This document shows, piece after piece, positions 20,271 to 30,330 of a stretch of DNA of 55,436 nt. A program made the translations under genes and the position numbers. The stretch spans positions 933,655 through 989,090 of the forward strand of contig BFEA01000145.1 in the NCBI GenBank assembly GCA_003427395.1, in the 5' to 3' direction. Below the pieces are notes generated by a model. It was not told the DNA's origin. It saw only the letters and a program-made list of their open reading frames with translations, and did not search any database. The stretch's first letter is position 1. The number at the start of each line of letters is the position of its first letter. The stretch comes from Chara braunii (Eukaryota > Streptophyta > Charophyceae > Charales > Characeae).

Positions 20271-20448
20271 ATAGCTCCAGGCTTTCAATCTCTTAACGTT
20301 TTGATGACTTCCAGTTCCTATTGGTGCCGTAAAAAGCGAAACTGGCTAATGCTGCCAGACGTTTCTACTCCGGGTTGATTTGCGGGGACCCCGGCCCCAG
20401 CTATCCGCTTCTTTGAAATCAAACAAACACTTTGAGAAAAAAAAAAGG

Positions 20449-20731
20449 GGAAATTTTTTAAATGCCCCTGAAGTTTGTGTTTATTTGCATTTTGCCCCTC
20501 CGACGACCGACTTACCCTGATTTGCCCCTCGGACAAAATTTTCAAGTTTCTAAAAAAAACCTGGTTTCGTTTGGGCTTGAAATATGTTCAATATGCCCCT
20601 ACCGGTACCGGTGCCAAATTTCCAGTATGCCCCTACCGGAAAGCCGTTCGGTACCGACACAAGAATTAAAAGATACCCCTGTCGGTACCGTGCATCTCGG
20701 CTGTACATTACCCTCCTTGCTCCACAGTTTT

Positions 20732-20786
<55 letters not shown>

Positions 20787-21539
20787 GGCAGCAGTACAAA
20801 GGAGCTGAAGGGGGAAGAGGAGAGAGGGAGGTGGCAGTGGCGGAGTTACAGTTTCGAGGATGTGGTTTGTTGGTCGTGGCCGGGCATTAATGGGGCAAGC
20901 AACCAATGGCATGACTTTGTGCATGCGTGCACAAGTGTACACGTGCGAAGAGCAACAGAGGTCAACACTTAGCAGTGCGGTAAAGCAAGAGCAACAGAGA
21001 TGGGCGATTTTCATCCCCCCATGACCGTGCTGAACGGGGTTGTGATAGTGACAATCATGACCCACACACACACACACACACACAGACAAACAGACATACA
21101 GAGAGAGAGAGAGGCGTGGAAGAAGGGGAGGAACACTCACCTTCGGCAACGTACTCCGAGGATGTCCAAGGCGGCGGCAGGTCGCAGTAGCAGAAGAATG
21201 AACTCTATGGTGGATTGCAGCAGTGGACAGAACGTGGAGTGGAGTGCTGTTTTTTTGCGCGGCGGCGGCCTGGAAAAGCAAGGAGTTTGAATTCGAATTC
21301 TTAGGGCCTCCCCGCTAGAGGGCATCCCAGGAAGATGCATCCATTGCGAAAGGGCAAATAGAACAGTCACCACGGGAAATGGGACCGGCGGTCCGGTAGG
21401 GGCATTCTGAAAAGTTGCGCCCCTCACTGAGGCCTGCATGAAAGTTCAGAGGCCCCAGGGGCAAATCAGGGTAAGTCGGTCGTCGGAGGGGCAAAACGCA
21501 AATAAATGCAAACTTCAGGGGCATTTCGAAAAAATTTCC
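20449..21539. mobile_element. 1.09-kb fold-back element
   Basis: The left end (ggaaattttttaaatgcccc, then tgaagtttg and tttgcccctccgacgaccga) is the inverted complement of the right end over about 90 bp. Inside are repeated motifs of the kind atgcccctaccgg and ggtaccg, a GA microsatellite (20727-20784) and a CA tract (21062-21083). No transposase frame was seen. The superfamily is not assigned. Confidence 0.8.
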
Positions 21540-21689
21540 AAAAAAAAACAAAAACAAATTTCTTTTTTTTGCAGTAATACTAGACTTTTATGTCAAACGG
21601 GCCCAGTGTCTGAATTGCCATCCAGACACATTTAAATATTTTGTAGTGAGCAAAAGACGAAATAACAGCAGACGTAACTTGCCAGATTC

Positions 21690-22740
21690 TTTTTTTTTTT
21701 CTAGATGAAATTTTATTTCGAACGGGCCCGGTGCCCAAGGCTTACATCAACATAGCAGAGGATAAGGTGAAAATAACAGAGGGCAGCTGACCTCGGGTGC
21801 ACTCCCCATCCTGAGCCATCCCTCTGTAGAAAACCAGAAAACAAAAACACTTAAACATCGAAAATCATAACACGGAAAACCTATAGCGAACACAACCACC
21901 AAGCCCCACAACTAAGACCCAAACCAGAGAAAAACTTGTAGAAAACCACAAAACAAAAACGGTACTCAACCATCGAATTCCTAATACTACTTAGATACCA
22001 TAAAATCTCAAAAGACAGAACCTAAACACCGAAGATCATATCACCAAAACCTCTATCCACCAAAACCAAAAACTATCGAAACCTTTTCCAAAACCATCGT
22101 CCCCCAAACACCTAAACCTACTGAAAAACCAAAACTTACCGACCGAAAAGAAACCAACAAGCCAATCCTAAAACCTAAAAATGTAGATAACCTACTGACT
22201 GAAAAGAAACCAACAAACCGAGATTGGTCAAGAAACCTAAACCTACCGTACCATCAACAAGCCAATTCTAAAACTCAAAGAACAACTCAATCTCAAAGAC
22301 CAATTGTGAACAATCAAGAAACACAACCTACCGTAACAACCACAAAGACATCAGGTCAACATCTCGTACGTAATTAACTCTGTTTGCTCTGTATCACCGA
22401 ATAACTCCGACTCCAACACTGCTAGGGCACATGAGAACTCTTACCAAAACTACCAATACTTGCCAGAACTACCCATACTTGTCAAAACTACCAATACTCA
22501 CCAGTCGATGTCAACGACCAGAGATAAACGCTCAGGAAGATAGCACAGGCTGACTCTCTTTCAAAATAGGGAACAAACCCGCACAGACCAGGACCACTCT
22601 CTTTCAAAGTAGGGAACAAGCCCGCCCTTCACGCTAAAACCACTTCCACTCCCAGGTAACAAGTGATCTAACAACTGCCCACTCCCTTTCAAATAGAAAG
22701 CAGGCAACCACTCTCTTTGAGAGAAGGTTAACAACAGTCG
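21690..22740. other. A/C-rich, G-poor stretch without genes
   Basis: About 1 kb with strong strand bias (A and C rich), reiterated short motifs such as gaaaaccacaaaacaaaaac and ctctctttcaaa...agggaacaa (twice, 22553-22625). No open frame of weight is present. Confidence 0.7.
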
Positions 22741-22749
22741 TATTTTTCA

Positions 22750-23110
22750 TCACCACTTCAGGATGCAGCCTGCCTAAACAGGTGGTTTTCAGGGTTTTCG
22801 GACCTTTCACCACTTCAGGACCATTCAAATTTGAAAATCCTGAATGGTCATGAAGTGGTGAAAGCTCAGAAGGCCCTGAAAACCATCTGTTTAGGCAGGT
22901 TGCATCCTCAAGTGGTGAAGGGTGGTTTTCATGGTCTTCGGACCTTTCACCACTTTAGGACCATTCAAGATTTTCAGCCTGCCCAAAACTCTCACTTTAC
23001 CACTTCAGGACACCCTTCACCACTTCAGGATGCAGCCTGCCTAAACAGGTGGTTTTAAGGGTCTTCGGACCTTTCACCACTTCAGGACCATTCAGGATTT
23101 TCAGACTGCC
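22750..23110. repeat. Palindrome (~169 bp) plus third copy of its arm
   Basis: Arm one (from caccacttcaggatgcagcc at 22750) and arm two (ending tgcatcctcaagtggtg at 22918) are inverted copies centred near 22835. A third arm in direct orientation follows at about 23009-23105, with a further partial copy at 22921-22975. Confidence 0.85.
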
Positions 23111-23194
23111 AAAACTCTCACTTCAGAATTTTCATTTAAGAATTCTCAGCTACCCGATAACCGCTGGTGCTCCCTTTACAACAACGCTTCATAC

Positions 23195-23263
23195 TGACCG
23201 TAGATAGCAAAGATCGACGATCGAAATCTCCTAATTTGCGCAAGTGGGACCTTGCCCCCGGTC
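23195..23263. mobile_element. Half copy of the GGTCCCACTTRC fold-back family
   Basis: The right half, gaccgtagatagcaaagatc through gcaagtgggaccttgccccc, matches the complete copies at 24640-24738 and 40034-40135. The left terminal repeat was not found. Confidence 0.6.
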
Positions 23264-23429
23264 CCTTCCCCCTGTGACCATCAGCAGTCTCTGCTCAATG
23301 CCACTTAGGGGGACCAACAACATATAGCAGGTATCGCACCCGCTGGTGGGTGCAGGTCCTGCATGTTCCCTCGTTGGAGGCTTAAGCACGGATGCGGCTG
23401 CTACAGCGTTCCCCGTAATACGATAATAA

Positions 23430-23944
23430 GGGCCTCGGTCCACTGCTCCCCATCCGCCACAAGTGGCGAGGTCGCCACCCTTCCAGTACGTCGCCAGCCA
23501 ACCGCCACAAAACAATACCTGTCAAAAAACGCAAAAAAATGGCATGGAGGCCCTTCGCCAAGGCCTCTCATTTCTCCCACCTGTCACACAATTTTGTGGA
23601 GGGTGTTACGAGGGACCTCTCCTCGACTTGGTCCTGTGGCGGCCGCCCTGACACCACAGGTCTGACGCATGGCCTGGGTTGTCCCGTAGTGTGGGCGAGA
23701 TTTCACCATCCGCCACGAAAACAGAGTCCGGTAGAGCCGCTGTGGTGAGACATCATCACCGCTCCATTAACCCGCCATCCGCCACGAGAACAGAGTCGGC
23801 CGGGATGGTTATCACATTGCCCATGGCAGTGGCGAGGAAATGGAACCATGCACCGTTTTTCGCCGCGAAACTGCTATTTTCCAGACCGCCATGGTCCGCA
23901 AGAGCTCATGGCGAATGGCGAGCAGTGGAACGAGAACGAGGCCC
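23430..23944. mobile_element. Harbinger-like MITE, 515 bp, TAA target duplication
   Basis: The left end gggcctcggtccactgctcc and right end ggcgagcagtggaacgag...gaggccc are inverted complements. TAA flanks both ends (23427-23429 and 23945-23947). The interior repeatedly contains atccgccac or its complement. TIRs starting with GGG and a TWA 3-bp duplication fit PIF/Harbinger. No transposase frame. Confidence 0.8.
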
Positions 23945-24410
23945 TAAAAAAGGCCTGAAAGGCCGTCCTGTCCAGATTCTACAGGTATTTGAATTGGTTG
24001 GAACTAGCCTTGAAAAAAAAAAAAAAAAAAAAAAAAAAGAGGGCCTGGCCACCGCACATAAAGGCCAGGACTGGGAGCCTTACCCAATTTTGCTATTTAT
24101 GGGACCATTGGGACCCGGTTCAAACCCACACCCAGTTCCAAACTCAAAACCCAAACCAAAATCAGCATTTACATCAAGTTCTAACAAATTCCAACTTGCC
24201 CTACCCCACACCGTAACCTATGGTCCCAAAAAAAAAAAAAAAAACTATGGTCGCGGGGCCATGTCCCACTTCTCGAGGTTCTGTTCTGGTTTCGAATGTA
24301 CATGGCTCCTTGCCATCCGATCTGAAAATCTCACGGCCCTACTTTAGTGCGACCACTTTGAAAAATACACGAAACATAAACTAAACCCCGGCTATGGTAG
24401 TGGGACACGG

Positions 24411-24583
24411 CCCCGGGGGCAAGGTCCCACTAGCAGCTTTGAGTTTCCTCAATGCCTGAATCTGGACGTGTTTGAGTAGGTGTGCAGAAGTAGCGTTGAG
24501 TTTCCTCAACCGCACATCTCCGCAAACACGTCCAGATTCGGGCGTTGAGGAAACTCAACTTTGCTAGTGGAACTTGGCCCCGG
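24411..24583. mobile_element. Fold-back MITE, GGTCCCACTAGC family
   Basis: The left end ccccgggggcaaggtcccac through aatctggacgtgttt is complementary to aaacacgtccagattcgggc through gtggaacttggccccggg. Terminal repeats of about 50 bp leave only a small loop. The motif gagtttcctcaa occurs three times, the last in inverted orientation. Confidence 0.85.
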
Positions 24584-24639
24584 GTCTATTTCGGGCCCCC
24601 CGAGCATGAGGTCAGGTTCTAATTCTACTGCCTCTCCAG

Positions 24640-24738
24640 GGCAAGGTCCCACTTGCACGGATTACGAGATTCTGGCCGTCGATCTGTGCTATCTACGGTC
24701 AATATCTCTTAATTCGTGTAAGTGGGACCTAGCCCCCG
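24640..24738. mobile_element. Fold-back MITE, GGTCCCACTTRC family
   Basis: The left end ggcaaggtcccacttgcacg and right end cgtgtaagtgggacctagcc form an inverted repeat of about 24 bp. The interior ctggccgtcgatctgtgcta resembles those of the copies at 23195 and 40034. Confidence 0.8.
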
Positions 24739-24959
24739 GTGAGCAGCAGCTAGATGGCCCTACTCCGCCCGCGCCAGCGCAACAACGCTGCGGAAAAAAC
24801 GTCAAGCGTGCGCAACAGTAAAGGCCGGGGGGGGGGGGGGGAAACAAAACAAAGAAAAAAAGACACAAGAAAAGCCGTTTTGGGGCAGAAAAGAAAAGAA
24901 AAGAAAAAACACCGTCAAGCTCAAGCGAACGTGGCGCCGAGGCTTGCAAACCAGTGCTT

Positions 24960-25106
24960 GGGGCATCGCCACACCAGTCTCGAAATGTGCGAAATGAGAA
25001 TGAACTTGGTGCTAGAACATGGCCAGATGCACCCGCCACATTTTTTTTAAAGCTACGTTCTTCTCTCAATTTCACCTCCAAGTTCGAGAGTAGTGTGGCG
25101 AGGCCC
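24960..25106. mobile_element. Harbinger-like MITE, ~147 bp
   Basis: Terminal repeats ggggcatcgccacaccagtc and the complement of gagagtagtgtggcgaggccc. The interior carries the family sequence aatgtgcgaaatgagaatga and ctagaacatggccagatgca. Flanks CTT and TTT are not a perfect duplication. Confidence 0.7.
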
Positions 25107-25148
25107 TTTGACGCAGCATGGAAAGAAGGGGCCAAAAGGGACAAAGTA

Positions 25149-25267
25149 CCTCGCTCCACCACTCTCGAAATGTGCAAAACGAGAGTGCATCTCCCGCTAG
25201 AACAAGGAAAGATACATCCGCATGATTTCTGTCTTTTGTGCATTTCCGGAGTAGTGGAGCGACGCCC
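25149..25267. mobile_element. Harbinger-like MITE, ~119 bp
   Basis: Terminal repeats cctcgctccaccactctcga and the complement of ggagtagtggagcgacgccc. The interior aatgtgcaaaacgagagtgc, ctagaacaaggaaagataca and tcttttgtgcat is close to the family consensus. It lies 40 bp from another member. Confidence 0.75.
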
Positions 25268-25530
25268 AAAGACGAGGCCACGGATGGAAGGGGCCATTGC
25301 CCTAAGCTCAGATACGACAAAACGAAGAAACACGGAAAGGGCAGGAGCATGGGGACGAAAGCACAGCAGAAACACGAGCAGAGACGCGAGCAAGGAACTA
25401 ACTAATTACGCAAATCAATAATAACTATTGGCAATTGATATTTGATTAATTTTGATATTTGATTGATATGGCGACCGATCCACAGACCTGCTGATCGCTG
25501 CTATGTACCGCGACTGTCGATTCGGTCAGA

Positions 25531-25579
25531 GATCACACACGGCTCCATAAATACGAAAGATTCGTAGCCGTGTGTGATC
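25531..25579. repeat. Perfect 14-bp hairpin
   Basis: gatcacacacggct (25531-25544) is exactly complementary to agccgtgtgtgatc (25566-25579) with a 21-base loop. It could be a small RNA stem, a cruciform site or the end of a lost element. Nothing else was recognised in 25380-25620. Confidence 0.7.
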
Positions 25580-25627
25580 GGAGCGGGAGGAGGCGTCTCT
25601 GCTGTATCTTTTCTTTTTTTTGAATTA

Positions 25628-25737
25628 GGCCCCAGTAGCACTACTCGGCATCCGCCAAGATTTCGAATGCATCTGGACAACATGATGTCCACATGCAATC
25701 AAAATATTGGCGGATGGCTAGTAGTGCGACGAGGCCC
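25628..25737. mobile_element. Palindromic MITE, ~110 bp
   Basis: Left arm ggccccagtagcactactcg, then catccgccaagat and tgcatctggaca; right arm tgtccacatgcaatc, attggcggatg and gtagtgcgacgaggccc. Almost the whole element is a hairpin. Flanks TTA and GTA suggest a degraded TTA duplication. The arm matches the sequence repeated at 693-990. Confidence 0.75.
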
Positions 25738-26199
25738 GTACTGGGGCCATTGCCCATTTAGGGCATACTCACACGGCGACCCCGAATCCGCAATTTGGGA
25801 AGGGCCGATTTGATTGAGGTTTTGGCGATGGTTCACGTCACACTGCTGTGCCTTTTCAGATGGGACAAGGTAGCCGCCGTCTGGAGAAATGGGTATTTGG
25901 TACTTGGCTGGTCCCACGGCGGCTTCCACTAATTATGCAAGAACTTTTGTGAACGAATTTTTGCCAATTTTCGAAGAAAAATGCAACAAATGAAAAAGGG
26001 CATCCACTCAGACCCCCTCCTCTGAGTTCCCTCCCAGGGGAGACCCCCATTTGCCCCTCTGTGAAATCCAACTGTGCCTTTACCCGCTCCTCCCCCAACC
26101 GCCTGGTGCTATTGACTCGGCGGCCAGTCCACCCTGACTGCCAGCCTACTACTTACCGCCTGGGGACACAGGGAACCCAGGTTAACCCCTCATGTCAAC

Positions 26200-27330
26200 T
26201 GTCTGATCTTTCACCCAAGGGGGAGGACCAGGCCCTTTATCCTGTGTACACCTGCCAACTGATGATTAATTGTCCATGTGTTCAGGAACCAGCGAAGCTG
26301 TCTGCTACTCCCCTTTCCAGCCTTGGCCCTCTTTCTCCAATCCACCTTAATCACCTCCCTCAAACCTCTCCTTACCTCCATTTTAATCTCCAAGTCAGAC
26401 AGTGGCCTGTTTTCAAACCTTGCTCTGTTCCTGTCCTTCCAAATGATCTCCGAGAGCAGGCCCCTCACAACCTGGGCAACATATCCCCAACCCCGTTTCC
26501 TGTGCATTTCTGTCGGTAAGAAGCCGAATAACACCTACTTTTCTTCCCAAACCACTCTTGGATCTCCGAATCGTTCCCAGTGATGATTCCACCATTTCCA
26601 AATTCTACGAGAGGCTGGGCATTCCCACCAAAGATGACGCGTTGATTCAAAGGGCCAAGAGCAACGCGAACACTTAATCTCGACCTGCACTCCTCTGCTT
26701 GTTAACCACACGGCAGAGGGGGTCACTAGCAAGGAAATCATCCATAAGATGGAAACTTGCTTGCCATTCGGGAGTTCGGACAGCGTATCTCAGAGGCTTA
26801 GGAAGGAAGGACCCGTGTCTGACAGATCTTCTGATGTTACTGCCTGCCACCTTCTGATTGCTACTTCCGTAGGAGAAGATCTGTTCCCCCTGCTCAATCT
26901 CAACTTGTAGCCCTTCGCTACCGAATACTCAGATAACCGAAGCTTGGGACTGTTCGCGTCTCCCGTATGCCACGACCATGCATCAGGACCAATACACAGT
27001 TTCCTCGACGGTGTATGCCCAATCCAAACCCATTTTCTCTTTTGCTCCGTGGTACCGCCAAGTTTCACCACTCTTACCTGGGGAGGGTTCTCCCAAGTCA
27101 TGACTACCTTTTCATTCAAGAGGCACAGTTCATTTGAGTGCTGTTGACAGGACCAGACCTGGACTCTTCGAAAGCCACTTGGAAGAATCTCCAACACCTT
27201 CCAGACTTTAGCTGACCAAACTAGTGCTGACAGTTCTTTAGAGTTGGGAGGGGAACCAGGGCACTCGGTTCCCCACTTCGGAATAGTTTTCTGTCGCAGG
27301 AGGCAGCAAGTGGGAGGAGGGTGGTAGAGT
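26200..27330 (-). pseudogene. LINE 3'-coding fragment, antisense
   Basis: Read on the minus strand, pieces in shifting frames run from about 27330 to 26211. They include Trp-rich segments (VWSAKVWKVLEILPSGF, WVWIGH), a zinc-binding segment CSRC...HLWWEC (about 26640-26690) and a terminal WKDRNRARFEN segment typical of plant LINE C-termini. The zinc segment matches the LINE at 16.2-19.3 kb, so it is a second, older and more broken member of that clade lacking RT. The sequence 25740-26200 contains nothing recognised. Confidence 0.75.
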
Positions 27331-27599
27331 GGCATCTCAGAAGGAATGCGAGTTCCAAGCAGCCGCAGATAGGCTGCTTGCAGGCCAATAGTAGGCCTGT
27401 CCTTTGCGTGACAGTAAGTGGGATAATTGGCGTATAATGGCTTAGGTCTGATAGTACTGTAAGTAGGATCAATTGCTGTGAGTTGTGATAGGAGTATGAG
27501 TAGTGCGTCTGGCAACAAGTTTTGAAGTATGTGGGTTTTAAGATTGGTCTGGTGCATTGAGTTCTAAAAGCATGGAAGTAGCTGAGGTGCCACGAAGAT

Positions 27600-27699
27600 A
27601 AGCTAAACCGGCTGATGCTGACGGGATAACTCCGGGTTGAATTGTGAGGTCCCCGACCTCGATTCGGTTTGTTGAATTGGTAAAAAAAAAAAAAAAAAA
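27600..27699 (+). repeat. LINE-type 3' tail with poly(A) at gap edge
   Basis: The block ccgggttgaattgtgaggtc plus cccgacctcg is followed by a poly(A) of about 18 bases that runs into the N-gap. It is on the opposite strand from the LINE fragment just to its left, so it belongs to another insertion. Confidence 0.6.
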
Positions 27700-28170
27700 N
27701 NNNNNNNNNNNNNNNNNNNNNNNNNNNNNNNNNNNNNNNNNNNNNNNNNNNNNNNNNNNNNNNNNNNNNNNNNNNNNNNNNNNNNNNNNNNNNNNNNNNN
27801 NNNNNNNNNNNNNNNNNNNNNNNNNNNNNNNNNNNNNNNNNNNNNNNNNNNNNNNNNNNNNNNNNNNNNNNNNNNNNNNNNNNNNNNNNNNNNNNNNNNN
27901 NNNNNNNNNNNNNNNNNNNNNNNNNNNNNNNNNNNNNNNNNNNNNNNNNNNNNNNNNNNNNNNNNNNNNNNNNNNNNNNNNNNNNNNNNNNNNNNNNNNN
28001 NNNNNNNNNNNNNNNNNNNNNNNNNNNNNNNNNNNNNNNNNNNNNNNNNNNNNNNNNNNNNNNNNNNNNNNNNNNNNNNNNNNNNNNNNNNNNNNNNNNN
28101 NNNNNNNNNNNNNNNNNNNNNNNNNNNNNNNNNNNNNNNNNNNNNNNNNNNNNNNNNNNNNNNNNNNNNN
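27700..28170. other. Assembly gap (N)
   Basis: 471 undetermined bases, with a LINE-type tail on each side (plus-strand on the left, minus-strand on the right). Confidence 1.
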
Positions 28171-28175
28171 TTGGC

Positions 28176-28210
28176 ACGAAGTGGGAACCGGGCCCAGTGT
28201 CCCATAACGA
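28176..28210 (-). repeat. LINE-type tail motif, minus strand
   Basis: On the minus strand this reads ttatgggacactgggcccgg followed by ttcccacttcg, matching the tail at 19257. Confidence 0.6.
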
Positions 28211-28423
28211 ATACCTTCAGAAGATTCGTCACTAAAACCTACTAGAAAAAAGTTCAAAAAAACAATTGGCCTAAGAATAGTAATTGAAAATTTAAGATAC
28301 CGGGCCATTACCCGGCTTTGACTCAGAGATATAGGAGCAACTTCAGACATGTCTACAACAATCTTCATGGTTTAGAACAAATTTCAGAAACGAGTCAGGA
28401 AAACCCCCCATCACACCGCTTTA

Positions 28424-28740
28424 CCTCACTCCGGCAAGACTGACTGCAGCGGAGCCACCATCTCTGCTGCTGCTGTACCATACTCCCATCCTATCAGCTA
28501 GCCCCCTCACTGGCAGGACGCGTGATAACCCACCCTCTGCTCCTACTCGCCTTATTCGCTATTTGAGGTTCCTGAGAGCTTTCTTTTTGAAAAAAAAGTC
28601 AGACCTCCCAAACAATCCCCTGCTCCCCACTCCAGCAAGGGTTACTGCAGCAGAGCCACCATCTCTGCTGCTGCTGTGCTCTATTCCCATCCTACCAGCT
28701 AGCCCACTCACTAGCAGGACGCGTGATACCCCACCATCTT
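28424..28740. repeat. Direct repeat, ~202-bp spacing
   Basis: Two copies of a ~113-bp block with agccaccatctctgctgctg, cccatcctaycagctagccc and caggacgcgtgat. A further small duplication (gttctgtyttcgtcatcgaa) follows at 28765-28850. Confidence 0.85.
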
Positions 28741-28924
28741 TTTTCCAAAAACTGCAATCGCAACAGTTCTGTCTTCGTCATCGAAAGGGAGGTCCTGGAA
28801 GACCAACAAGTGCAACAGTTCTGTTTTCGTCATCGAAAGGGAGGTCCCGGTTATGTTCTAATGAGGTCAGCTAACCACGGCCGGTACCCATCAAGACTCC
28901 GCTCGATGCCAATCGCATCCGTTC

Positions 28925-29655
28925 TCAACCACCCCCATCCGAACTCCCTTCACCCTCCCCAACTCCGTCCTAGTGAAGGGTTCGAAGGACCATATCCTTA
29001 GCACGAGCCAGACACAATCATCATCCTGCAATCTCCTGCCCCCTCAGATATTCCAGTTTCCGTCATCGAGAGGGTAAGCCCACGCTGCCTGAGGCCAATC
29101 GCACCAAGATGATCCCTCATCAGTCGGTACCCATCCAGCGACTAAAGCTGCCCGATGCCAATCGCATCTAATGAAAGATCCCTCAGCCAGTACCCCTCAG
29201 ACGACCTGATTCTCCCCTCTCTCCGTCCTCACAAAGAGTCATCTCGTGCCCTTTACCCTCCACCTTGAACAGATCCCCCAAAACCCAACATAACCTCCTC
29301 TCGCCTGTCCCTCCTTCGCCTCCCCAACTCCGTCCTAGTAAAGAGTTCGAAAGACCATGTCCTCAACAAGAGCCAGACATAATCCGCATCCTGCAATCTC
29401 CTGCCCCCTCGGAAATTTCAGTCTCCGTCATCGAAGGAGTGAGCCAACACTGCCTGAGGCCAATCGCGCCAGAGTAAACCCTCATCAGCTGGTACCCATC
29501 CGACAACCAAAGTTGCCCGACGCCAATCGCATCTAATGAAAGTTCCCCTAGCCGGTACCCCTCAGACAACCCTGATGCTACCCTCTCTCCGTCCTCGCAA
29601 GGAGTCATCTCGTGCCCTTGCCCTCCATCTTGGACAGATCCCCCAAAACTCAACA
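28925..29655. repeat. Tandem repeat, ~366-bp unit, two copies
   Basis: The block from aactccgtcctagt (28961 and 29326) through gatcccccaaaac (about 29271 and 29637) is repeated at a period of 365-366 bp with moderate divergence. No long frame survives in both copies, so it looks like satellite-type or amplified TE sequence. Confidence 0.85.
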
Positions 29656-29842
29656 GAAGGCGAATTTTAGCCAATTATTTGGAATCACATGCAAATTACC
29701 ATCAGATGCTCTAAGTAGGATTTTCGACCAACACTATGAAATTCTCAGTTGATTTATTCGACAAAAAATGAATCACTAATCCAGAACTTCGTTAGGATAC
29801 AAAAAGGAAACCGTTGATTTTTTTAAAAATAAAAATCCATAT

Positions 29843-29998
29843 GAAACACAAATAGGAAAAAAAATCTGATGTCCGCCCGAACTTTTGACTCTGATTTTCA
29901 GAACCCTGGTCCAGGCCTTAGGAAACACAAATAGAAAAAAGAATCTGATGTCCAACCGAACTTTGATTCTGATTTCTAGAACCAGGGTTCAAGAAATC
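29843..29998. repeat. ~78-bp tandem duplication
   Basis: Two copies contain aaacacaaatag, atctgatgtcc, cgaactt and ctctgatttt/ttctgatttc. Nothing else was seen between 29655 and 30060. Confidence 0.75.
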
Positions 29999-30071
29999 GT
30001 TAAGACCGTATGACCACTCATTTTGCGATTTTGCAATTTTTAGGAGCCTAGTGTCAGTATGCCCTTAGGCT

Positions 30072-30104
30072 CTGCTGGAAACCGGGTTCAGCGTCCCTCA
30101 TCTT
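30072..30104 (-). repeat. LINE-type tail motif, minus strand
   Basis: On the minus strand this reads gagggacgctgaacccggtt followed by tccagcagagc. It ends 12 bp from the start of the U2-like sequence, which lies on the other strand. Confidence 0.55.
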
Positions 30105-30115
30105 CCATCCAAGCT

Positions 30116-30330
30116 ATACCTTTCTCGACTTTTTTTTTTTTTTTCCCTAGGTCTTTTGGCTAAGATCAAGTGTGGTATCTCTTCGGATCAGTGTAATATA
30201 TGATCCACCGTCCATTGGGCCACATGATAGTTTCCCCATTAATTTTTCAGGGCTATGGAGGGGTCATAGGGGTAGGCTTGCCTACTCTACCATTCCAACG
30301 TTGCCTTCGTATTGCACTGCGGCGGAGCGT
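30116..30330 (+). ncRNA. Divergent U2 snRNA-like sequence
   Basis: The 5' end ATACCTTTCTCG and the 21-base block at 30153-30173 (cttttggctaagatcaagtg plus t) are the signature of spliceosomal U2 snRNA. A block of about 24 bases, mostly T and ending ccctag, is inserted at 30130-30152 within the stem-loop I region. The branch-point recognition sequence reads gtggta instead of GUAGUA (30172-30177). Stem-loop IIa is kept with changed pairs (ggatca/tgatcc), IIb is kept as gtcc/gggc, and an Sm-like aatttttc lies at 30241-30248. No plant upstream sequence element or TATA was seen. Most likely a U2 pseudogene or a minor variant; the paired changes in IIa make it worth testing. Confidence 0.75.
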
